Source: Liolophura sinensis
Lineage: Eukaryota; Mollusca; Polyplacophora; Chitonida; Chitonidae
Length of the DNA stretch: 64,000 nucleotides
Assembly: GCF_032854445.1 (NCBI RefSeq)
Contig: NC_088306.1
Coordinates: 20,431,764-20,495,763 of the forward strand
Reading direction: 5' to 3'
Under the pieces are notes generated by a model. That model was not told the DNA's origin, did no database searches, and saw nothing but the letters and a program-made list of their open reading frames with translations. A program made the translations under genes and the position numbers. Positions 12,801 through 22,934 of this stretch are shown here, piece by piece; the stretch's first letter is position 1, and every line of letters starts with the position of its first letter.

Positions 12801-13062
12801 CTTCGTACCATTTCTCAACTTTTCCTAACTGTGAGTTAGCAGCTCTTTCAGTAGCAGGATCTGTCCAATTTTTGACGTTCTAGCTTTTCGTAATAAGAAG
12901 CCTCGAGTGCAACACACGAAATCTTTTATGGGGTGGTATTACAAATTTGTGCGTAAAGATTTTTTTTTTTTTGTTTAATACACGAAAACGAAATTTGTCA
13001 TTCAAAGACATTTGTGAAGTTTATTTTCAATGGAAAATAAGTATTTTAGTGTAACATTTGTC
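9896..13062. other. Intergenic or 3' UTR stretch without a recognised gene
   Basis: AT-rich sequence after DLG. Several short ORFs have no recognisable product. There is a G run at 11589-11601 and a T run at 11727-11742. A minus-strand frame at 10543-10737 and a splice-site-flanked frame at 11805-11899 were considered and not called. Confidence 0.5.
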
Positions 13063-13186
13063 CCTAAAGGCCTGTCAGCAGCCTGTGGATGGTCAAGGGT
13101 TCCCCAGGAGTTTTGCCCTGGTTTCCTCCCACCATAACGGTGGCCTCGGTTATATAAGTGATATATTCTTGAGTACGACGTAAAAC
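13063..13186 (+). mobile_element. tRNA-derived SINE, 3' portion
   Basis: Contains CTGTGGATGGTC, GGTTTCCTCCCACCATAA, TATTCTTGAGTACGACG. It ends at GTAAAAC, where a 39-bp tandem repeat begins instead of the usual tail. Confidence 0.8.
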
Positions 13187-13342
13187 TACAAGTAGCCCAT
13201 GATTGACCTGTCTGACCTGGAAAACTACAAAGTAGCCCATGATTGACCTGTCTGACCTGTAAAATTACAAAGTAGCCCATGATTGACTTGTCTGACCTGT
13301 ATAACTACAAAGTAGCCCATGATTGACCTGTCTGACCTGTAA
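13187..13342 (+). repeat. Tandem repeat, ~39-41-bp unit, four copies
   Basis: Units contain AGTAGCCCATGATTGACCTG followed by TCTGACCTGTAAAA. They abut the 3' end of the preceding SINE and appear to have replaced its tail. Confidence 0.92.
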
Positions 13343-13420
13343 AAAAAAAATGGGTTTTATGGGAAAGATAAATTTCATAAAATAGCGGTACTACTTCAGG
13401 TCCTGGAAACTTGCATGTTA

Positions 13421-14001
13421 TTAAAGGAGAAGAAAACTTAAAAACATGACACTATAGGCTGAAAAGAGCACATATTTTTTCTATCTGGTGGTGCCTGCTG
13501 CATAATTTTGCCATTTTTCCTCACTATACATGTAAAGCCTGAAAACGGCAAAGCTGGCGAAAATGGCTGAGTCCATCGCGTCCGCCATCTTTAACACCCT
13601 GTAATTTATGCTGGGGGTGTGTTGCCTCTCAGCCAATGAGTCGTTAAAACTGCTGGCTTGTTCATGTAAACTTGGAACCTACGTCTAACATTCCGGTTTC
13701 CAGATCATCAAGCTGAAAACGATCAACTGTTCGCAACCTCCAGGGAAGAAGAGTTCTTCCGGAAATGTACAAACTGCACTTCTGCGGTTTCCGACGACAA
13801 TTCTCCTCCCAACACAGAAGACTTCAGGACTTGTTCTTAGGCAAAATGGAGTTGCCCACAGCGGATTTTGGCGCTTATTCTATTTATAATTTATCAACTT
13901 GTACAAATTAGAATTTTTTTTTTTTTTGGTATGCACCTGCGAGGAAAAGCATACTCTTTTCAGTGGTGTTTGATTGATATTTAAATTTTCTTCTCCTTTA
14001 A
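13421..14001. mobile_element. Non-autonomous DNA transposon (MITE-like), TTAA ends with long imperfect terminal inverted repeats
   Basis: The left end TTAAAGGAGAAGAAAACTTA is matched by the right end, whose reverse complement is TTAAAGGAGAAGAAAATTTA. A second inverted match lies inside: GCTGAAAAGAGCACAT on the left against the reverse complement of CATACTCTTTTCAG on the right. The whole is 581 bp including a TTAA at each end, as expected for a TTAA-targeting (piggyBac-type) insertion. No transposase is encoded. The core (about 13540-13880) is more GC-rich than the surroundings. Confidence 0.75.
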
Positions 14002-14054
14002 CTAGGATATCAACATGCTTTCCAGACAAACCTCAAAACACTGTTGGCCCTATG

Positions 14055-14146
14055 TAAGGTCTACAGCAACTAGCTGATGGTTGTGGGTTTCCCTCGGTTT
14101 GGTTTCCTTGGTAAAATATTCTTGAGTATGGGGTAAAGCAGTTTAT
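14055..14146 (+). mobile_element. tRNA-derived SINE fragment, tail-to-tail with the next copy
   Basis: Degenerate 3' portion (GGTTGTGGGTTTCC, AAATATTCTTGAGTA) running directly into an inverted full-length copy. Confidence 0.65.
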
Positions 14147-14390
14147 TTATTTGACTGGTATTTTACACAGAACTCAAGACTTTCATGTATACAACGGAGA
14201 CCAGCATTATGGTGGGAGCAAACCAGGCACAGCTCGGGAGAAACCCACGACCATCCGCAGGTTGCTGACAGACCTTCCCACGTATGGCCGCAGAGGAAAT
14301 CAGCATGGACTGAACTCACAGCAACGGCATTGGTGGGAGGCGTTGTGGGTCATGCTGGCCTGCTAACCACCTTAGCCACGGAGGCCCCCA
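14143..14390 (-). mobile_element. tRNA-derived SINE, near full length
   Basis: Read on the minus strand it starts GGGGCCTCCGTGGCTAAGGT, containing an RNA polymerase III A-box-like TGGCTAAGGTGG. A B-box-like GAGTTCAGTCC follows, then the conserved body (CATAATGCTGG) and an AAATAAA tail. About 248 bp. This is one of the best copies for deriving the family structure. Confidence 0.85.
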
Positions 14391-15062
14391 AAACACCAAT
14401 TAAATCAAAACATCATTGGATCAATAGAAGTATCAGAATCGGGCAGGATAAATAACTGAAGTCGTGGACGAATATTGCCGTGGGAAAGAAATTGTCAAGT
14501 TAAATGTGATGTTTATCATCAAAAGAAAGGCAGAACTGTGCATCTTATTTAAGAAGCGCTCTTTCGGACTGTGCCATTAAGTGAGTTCTTTTATGGTCGC
14601 AGTCATTCTCTATTATTTTTCTCTTTTACCACGACATTATGGGTGGAGACCACCTAAGTGCCCGAGGAAAACCACAGACCTCCGACAAACCAATTGATGG
14701 AAGACTGAAAAATTACCTCACAAGCACCATCAGCTGTATATTCTCAACATTTGTTCACAGTCCCAGAACCAGTAAAAGTAGCATATCTACAAATTGCCAT
14801 GGTCAGATTTGAACCCGCACATCCTGTGTCTCATCAACTGAAATCCTTGAGAGAAAGTACAAACCTTTGGCTTCGGAAGGAATTATTAAAGTACATAATG
14901 AATTTTGTCCATAGGAAGTATAGTGCTGTTTTATTTTTTACTGGATTTGAAGGGGTATTCAGAATCATAGTTTGAAAGGAAAGCAGATTAAGTATTCTCT
15001 CTGCTGGTAGTAATTGATCGTAATGCTTGACAACGGTATTAATAACTTGATCTACCTAATTC

Positions 15063-15245
15063 TTTAAACTTTTCACACATGAAAGAGCAACTTTCAGTAC
15101 AATTTATACGCACAGTTATCATATTTTGGAAACGAAACTACATCGGTAGGATTGGCCAAATTCAGGGTTTCACAAAAACTATAATTTTATCAGTCTGCAC
15201 ACAATAATGCATTCAAAATGCCCTTGAATGAACACGTTTCAAACA
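15063..15245 (+). repeat. Interspersed repeat family 'B' (~190 bp), five copies in the window
   Basis: Defined by CTTTTCACACATGAAAGAGC, ACTACAT-GGT-GGATTGGCC, TTCACAAAAA-TATAATTTTATCAG and AATAATGC-TTCA-AATG. Other copies are at 37414-37600 (plus), 36195-36385 (minus), 59560-59835 (minus, interrupted by another repeat) and 18187-18275 (partial, plus). No terminal inverted repeats or coding capacity, so the class is unknown. Confidence 0.75.
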
Positions 15246-16229
15246 TGAGAAATGGTTGAATTACAGTGCCGATATACCGAAACGTCACTCAGCCAATAAA
15301 TAGATGTGATCGATATATATTTTATGTTATACAGCCTAGCTTCTAAATGGCCAGAGTACTGTATACTTTGAACTGCTCATTGTCGGCCACTGTTTGCATA
15401 TCTTACACTGACAATCATGCCACAATGGGTGTTGGATTTAAGCCTAGAAGCCAACTGTAAGCATAATTTATGAATTTTATGAAATCATTCTGGGGACCCT
15501 GGCGAGCTGTGTTAGTTTTTTCCTGCCCATTTTCCTTCAATTAAACCCGGTAAATGGCAGATGCAAAACACCAATTTAATGCACAATGATGACAAAAAGT
15601 AACTAAGAGTGAAGTCAAAAATACAAAAAATTACGTTTATTGGAATACCAATGATGACACGCATCACTAATTGAAACATGTTCAACAAAGACAAGTTTTT
15701 CTCAAAAAAAAAAATATATATATAAAATGCAACAGCCTACAATGTACAAAACAGCTAAGGAGCGAAGTTTGGTGTCATAATGACAAAGATCTCCATTCTC
15801 TCACAGCCACAGAAGCACTTTTCATTCAGAGCAAACATGCTATGGTCAAAATCTCCACCAGTTAAGGTACAATGCAACCAACAAACAGGTAGTGTGGAAA
15901 ATCACAAAAAAAAAACCCACAAAACATTCAAAATGCACAAGGAGCCGTATTTGATTACAAGCCTCATACGTTAACCGTGGGGCAAGATCCAAGCAATCTG
16001 ATTATAATGATCAAATGTAAATTGAAATGGAAAGAAACAGTGAAATGTAGTAAATGTAAACATTACTAGAAAGACAATAAAAACCTATTCCTTTTCACTT
16101 ACTTCATTTTTTTTTTCTGAACTAAATGTGGACAAATATTTGGATAGTTAGGCTGCCTATATGGACCATATTGAATACATGTCATCATTAATGTTAGTAA
16201 CATAACACTGTCTTCATTTACTATGTGAT

Positions 16230-16362
16230 TGGTGTTTTATGTTTTACTCTAGAATGCATGTTTTTTAACTTAGGGAAACAAAACCATGCATTGTGGCTGG
16301 AGGAAACTGCGCAGAGCCCAAGGGAAAGCTACGACCATCTGCAGATTGCTGGCAAACCTTAA
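16230..16362 (-). mobile_element. tRNA-derived SINE, degenerate partial copy
   Basis: Matches the body of the family (GGAGGAAACTG, GCAGAGCCCAAGGGAAA, CCATCTGCAGATTGCTGGCA) in reverse orientation, without a clear head or tail. Confidence 0.6.
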
Positions 16363-17394
16363 CTTTCTACACTTTCTACATCAATATGTTCAGCCCGTGA
16401 ACCTGCGTACAAAAAAAATCTGATAATGAATGTCTGATTTAGGGGTTAGAGAAAGGTCACTGTCATGTCAGTGTCAACAAACTTTACCAATAATGTCCAG
16501 AAAGTCATATATTTGACTATTTAGTGAATAATAAAAAAAAAAATTTAATTATTTAAACGAATTTTCAGAAACAGTATGTGATGGTACTTCTCTTGAAGCT
16601 CTCTGCATTTTTTACGTTTCTTTCCCCTGAACTTAACAGCACAGTTCACACCCACAGAAACCAAGCTGAGAATCTGAGATGAAATATATGAACACATACA
16701 GTACAGTATACTCAAAGTCGTTGTGATATTGTCAACCATCAAAAGATAATCTAGAACAAATGCTATTTCCATAGAAATGATTTAAAGCAACAGACAATGA
16801 GGAATGAAGGCAGTAGTCAGAGACTCATACTACCATGTTAACATTTCTAAACAGATGTGGAGTTGATAAAGCCAAATCAAAAAAGCAAAAGGAGCGGCTT
16901 AAAATGTGCCTATCAAGATCAAGATATCAATAATAACGCCATGATGAAAACAGTGAGTTACTTCACTACGTAAATTCAAACTTTTATAAACAGCGCACCA
17001 CAACAAAGCATCAATGTCTACCAGGCTGTTTTCTGTGGCCATCATAATGAGACTTTTGGTGGTTGGAACTTTCATGCCTTTTCGTAAACAAAACCATACA
17101 CTGTTTTCACATGGAACAAAAAATACATGAAGAAAATCCCAAAATAAGACTGCCCAGTTGTATGGATATGCTGTCTTTTTGCCTAAACCAACAAATAAAA
17201 TATAAGATTGTGCGAGTTCGAATTTGAAAATATTAAACGCTTTTTTCACATGGACGATGATGCAAAATGCTAGGAAACCGGTCCTGATGAAAACTGTAGA
17301 GTTGATCCCATGATATTCAGATGCTATGCATTTCTCTCTCTTCGCAAACTAGCGAGTTCCTCTACTGAAACCGAGATGATCTAGTTTTCTGCCC

Positions 17395-20300
17395 TCACAA
17401 ACTGAAGAGTTCCTCTTCTATAGGCTTGGATACCCAGGTGCCATATTTGTTTTTCTGCAAAACAGTACAGAGCTGTTGCTTGGCAACCTGATAATCTTCT
17501 GCTTGTAGTTTACACTTGGCGTAGTTTTCAGTGTCCAGTAACTTTTCTTTACGAAATTTGAAGCACCCTTAAACTGTTCAAACATTTGGCGTTTGCAAAG
17601 TCGGGAGAATTTCGGGGCTTCATCTTCTGGCCTGTAAATAAAGTTATAACAGACTTAATTTTATAATATTTGATAAATTTATTCACCATTACATGCAGCA
17701 TACATATTCACAAACAGTACAAATGTAATTTTCAACCTGCATAAAATACTCTTTAAGGCAGATGAGCCAGAATCAAGTAAAATGTGCCATTTGAAAAAAC
17801 TTACGGTGAAATACAGTATTCTGGTTATAATTTTTGCACTTTAAACTAACTCACATCCTGTACGAAGCAGACCACTGAATGTCCCAGTACTTACTTTTGT
17901 TTGATCATGCCAAGAGTTCCGTCCGTGACCTCTGACACCGTGTCACCCAGACACCAGTTGAGGCTCTGAGATCGAGTCTTGTACGTGTCTCTGGGTGGCT
18001 TACAGATGGTGACCCGCCCTAGCCACGGGTGGTTCAGACGATACCCCGTGGGCAGCAAGCCCTGGATGGGCGTGTCCCCCTGAGTCAGACGACAGCAGAG
18101 GGCTCGGGCTAGGTGGCCGTGGTCATACAGGAAGCCTTGGGGGTGGGGAGCAGAAGAGTGGGAGTTAAGACAAGACAAAGCAACTTTTAGCGATCTATGC
18201 ACATTTTAATATGATTTTGGAGACAAAACAACATTGGTTGGATTGACCTGTTTCAGGCTCCACACTTGGTCAACATTGAATATTGCCATCACAATATCTG
18301 GAATAAACACCTTGCAAACATGCTAAAGGTTGCAGAATTACACTTCAAATTGCCAAATTAGAATCCTGGGAAGCATTATATTTCATGCAGAAATTGGTAC
18401 ATATTAACCCTGGAGATAAAAAATCTTGAATATACTTTGCCAACACCATCCAGTGACCGTCCTAGTTCCAAGGAATTTGCATAGTTTTCCTGATACATAA
18501 TATTATAATTTAGCGAAAATATTATAACTTAGCTAACACATGCACCTAACTGCATTTGGTCTTTTTAGAGCATAACTTTAGTCACTGAATCATTGCCAAT
18601 CCTCTACACTTGCAGCCTGGTCAGAATAATAATGTCACAAAGTACGAAAAACTGAATAAGCCCCATTTGTAGACAACTCACCAATCGTCACGGACTCCAA
18701 ATATATAGGTTCTATGAAGTGACTGAGGAGTGCCCCCTGTATGCCGGTGACGTTCCAGCGACAGATTTTGTCTGTACAGGACATGGTCCTCAGTCGCTCT
18801 CTCGCTGGAGGCCATCCAGGTCTGGGGATCAGGTCCGTCTCTAACAGGAATTGTCCCCTCTCCTGTGAACAGTGAGTGATTTGACTTAGCAGTTGATCCC
18901 ACTGAAATATTCCCGCATATGTATTTCTCATTATAAATTCTCAGGTGTACTGTATTTCACCCAGCTTTTTGTATGTAAAAAAATGCACATTGAAAGAAAT
19001 TATGGCCTTAAAAACATAGTTTTGATGCCAACACTTGAGTATTTCTGAAAATAAATCATTGAAACTTGACAAAAAAACTCTAAAAGTGGTCCAACAGATT
19101 GGATGAATCAATTAGAATCAATCAAATGCCTCCCTCGAACACATACAAAGAAACACATGGGAATGATGGAGAGGGCCATTTTTTTACACCTATGTGATAC
19201 TACAAGATATTACAAGCATGTCATGACGGATCTATCATTACTCCCATAATCTGGATATGGAAAGTGAAACTTCCTCATTTTTCTTAAACAATATCTGTGT
19301 TTAGATGTCAACTTTCATAAAATTTCCTACCTACATTTGCTCTTCGTTTTTTTTCTCTATATTTATGTTCAGGAATATTTCACTGGATCAATGTGGTTTG
19401 ACAGAAAACTGATTCACAAGAATTATCATCAATATTGTAAAACACAGTATGGAGATTTTCATTTCTAAATGATATCCCGTAATAACCAAGAGTTTATATT
19501 TACAGAAAAAACAGGTAGCAAGAAATACCCATACACTGTTTTGGGCAAAAAACGGAGTCTGATCTGTCCCTATTCACATAAAATTGTAAGGAATCAAAAT
19601 CATAAATGTTTCGTACAATTTTCATGCTTGTGTAGGAGCAAAAAACTGATAAAACCTTGAAGAAGGCAAGCACAACATTGACACTACCTTTACCTCCTTC
19701 TACCTTCGTCCTCAGCAGCCCCTGGACCTCGCTGGTGAAGAGGGGCTTGTGTTCTCGACTCTCAATGTCTGCGTCAGGCGGCTGAATCTTGAAACTTGTG
19801 TCTCTGAAATAGACAGCAAAAATTTGGAGAAAGCTTGATTGATTTATTTATCTGACTGATATTTCACGCAGTACTCAAGAATATTTCACCTATACGACGG
19901 TGACCAGCATGGTAGCAGAGCCTGGGGGAAACCCACGACCATCCGCAGGTTACTGGCAGATTTTGATTGAAGCTCATCTACCTGGCAAAGAACCCCACAA
20001 ACCAACTTACACAAACACACAACAACCACTTAAGTGCTTGAATTCTAAAAACAAAGTTCAAGCAGGCCAGCAAACAGTAGTGAACAAACTACAAATAGGG
20101 GATCTATCTGATATTGATATTACACTCAGTCATTTGTAGTGTTACAAGAGATGAAAGATGTTATTTAAATTCAAAGAAAACACATTCAATCCTCATACAC
20201 AGACAGGACTCCTCATTCTTTTAAAAGACAAACTAAAATGAAGTCATTGCCCATAGTCTGACCACTGATAATTATCTAAAATACTGTAACATTCTTTTGT

Positions 20301-22934
20301 TTTTACACTTATCTCAAAAGTACTCAAATATTTAAATCCTAAGCTTGGCCTTATGGGTCATACAGACAGCTTTTCTTGTTTGCTCTCTATCATGTATTTA
20401 TGGTTAGAATAGTTTTTTCGCATACATAGTGTACATTTCTGGACAATTTTGCTTCCAGTGAAATGTAAAGATAAAAACCATTGTTACGTCAATTAATTAT
20501 ATATTTATTTATCTGATTGATGTCTGACAATACTCAAGTATTTTTCAATCCTATTGGATGAAACTGAAGGATGAAATTGAAGTGCCCGTCATAAGCCATC
20601 GTCCTTTGCTAGGTACCATCCACACCGGACACGTTCATTCATGTTCCATAAAGTAAGTATGGTCTATAAAGCCTACCTTAGAATTCTGAAGATCCAGTTT
20701 CAAACTAAAACATATCCCTAACATTTAACGAGCCATGACTTAGATCAGATCCCATCTGATCACCAGGTGTTTTTTAACCAAGCCACTTTGCAGATTTCAC
20801 TTCACCTGTACATACCTGGGTGAAAACAGAGCCCCGTCCCCGCAGGGAGCTGTGGAAATGTACATGTGGAAAGTGACGCCTTCCTTCACTCGTAGCTTGC
20901 CCTGAGGACCTCCTTCAAATAGCTGGTCATCTGCTTTAGGATCATAGCCCTGAAGCTTTTTGTACAGGTATCTGACCGCAGACAAGAATTTATCTATTTA
21001 TACAATTGATGCTTCATACAGTACACCAAAATACATCAGTGTTAGAATTACGGACGAAGAAAAATGGTCCGCTACCTATGACCAATTAAAACTTTTGTTT
21101 TATGAGCAAAATGAATCTTTTTTATTCAATATCGGAGCAGTGTATAAAAATAAAACAGAAAAATCATCCGTTATGCAGAAAACATGAACCATTCCAGGAA
21201 TTGTTATTTAAATCAAATTGAATTGAATTCAAATCAAATCAAATTGTCCATAATACACAAAATAAAATATTTTAACTGCATATTTTTCAAGGAAAAGACT
21301 TGGAAAGTTGATAACCTTGATCTGATAGGAAAGCAAAAAAGTGTAAATTTACTGTGTAGATGATGAATATTTAAACAGAGTTGAAATTAGATTTGGCACA
21401 GCCAAGACTACTGCTCTCAAGGTCCACTTTCTTTCGTCTGTATGTTGTTTACGGTAGATTTAAAACCATAAATCCATCATCATGCATTCGTATTAGATTT
21501 CTACTTGCCCAGAATTCTCTATGAATATCAATACACATTTCTATCATTTCTACTTAATTTCGCTTCTACTTAATTCAGTTTCCACTTAATTCCATTTCTA
21601 CTTAATTCAGTGTCCACTTAATTCCATTTCTGCTTAATTCAGTGTCCACTTAATTCCATTTCTACTTAATTCAGTGTCCACTTAATTCCATTTCTACTTA
21701 ATTCCATTTTCGCTTAATTCAGTGTCCACTTAATTCCATTTCTACTTAGTTCAGTTTCCACTTAATTCCATTTCTACTTAGTTCAGTGTCCCAAAATTGT
21801 TACGAGCCATGTTTCTCCAACCCATTCTGTAACAAATCTGTAAGACATAAGATACAACATGCAAGCTCAATCGTCAAATGTAAAGTGCTTAGTTAGCCCC
21901 TCAGAGTAAACACTGTGCAGACAGAATAATTCGCTTACCTGAGAAAGCTGCGTCTAGCCACAACCTCAGCGTGGGAATCATTGACAGTGGTCCCCTCCAT
22001 GCTGAGCTGGTCACCGGACACACAGCGATTCCCTGTTGGAGAATCATCATTAAAAACATAAAACTTATACTCTATAAATCAACTCTAATTAGTTAGATTG
22101 ATCGCCAAATTCCACAGAGAATCAAGAATAAAAACTAGGATATGGATAACTAAATAATCAATTATGGTAAACTGTTTTACGCTGTACTCAAGAATATGTC
22201 ACTTATACGACAACAGTCAGGATTATGCTGGAAGGGGAGCCCAGGAGAAACCCACAACCATTCGCAGGTTGGCCGGCAGACCTTCCCACGTACAGCCGGA
22301 GAGGAAGCCACCATGAGCTGGACTTGAACTCGCAGCGACTGGACTAGTGGGATGCTATATATTCATTTTCATCCAATTTTCACCCAACATTCTCTGCTTC
22401 ACTTAAAAAAGAACGTAATGACCCAGGAGCTTCTCACCAATGCGGTCGCTCTGAGTTCAAGTCTAGCTCATGCTGGCTTCCTCTCCAGACTATGTGGGGC
22501 CTGTTAGTAACCTGTGGATGGTCATGGGTTTCCTCCCACCATGATGCTGGCCACCATCGTATAAGTAAAATACTTTTGAGTACGGCGAAAAAAACCAATG
22601 AAATAAATAGAGAAACAGAAAAAAACAGAAACAGATGCATTGATGAAGTTCAACAGAGCTCAGCGGAAGGCGTTTCACTTTTCCCAGAACATCTTAAATG
22701 TTTTCCAAGAAGACTTATATTGGAATGTTGACTTTTACCGAATGTTTCCTTACCTGAACCAATACTGACAACAGTGCCAAGATCATCATCGCTTTGCTTC
22801 ACAATTATCGCAGCCAGCACTTTGCGCCCAGGGACGCTCTGGTTCAGTTCAGCAATCAAGGAGTTGAAGGTTTGATGACTGAGGGCAGCCATCTTGTCAA
22901 AATGAGTCATGTCTTCTGTTATTGTAGCCAGTTC
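17395..22934 (-). CDS. ADAR: ADAR exons 7-13: catalytic deaminase domain
   Basis: Exon 7 (22934-22754) has FNSLIAEL and [13 protein letters not shown]. Exon 8 (22032-21939) has [17 protein letters not shown], giving the zinc histidine, catalytic glutamate and two conserved arginines. Exon 9 (20971-20816) has [11 protein letters not shown] (zinc cysteine). Exon 10 (19803-19694) ends LLRTKVEG. Exon 11 (18862-18682) has GEGTIPVR, whose glutamate matches the base-flipping residue, and [12 protein letters not shown] (second zinc cysteine plus IP6-contacting K, R and W). Exons 12 and 13 supply [22 protein letters not shown] and the C-terminus [15 protein letters not shown]. Frame breaks lie at about 18799-18816 and 17555-17570; outside them all junction phases agree. 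Confidence 0.9.

Larger units (their letters stand above)
14391..17394. other. No gene seen; distal part is probably the ADAR 3' UTR
   Basis: AT-rich. A minus-strand AATAAA at 15641-15636 is a candidate ADAR polyadenylation signal about 1.75 kb after its stop codon. The stretch contains a family 'B' repeat (15063-15245) and a SINE fragment (16230-16362). Short ORFs here have no recognisable product. Confidence 0.45.
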
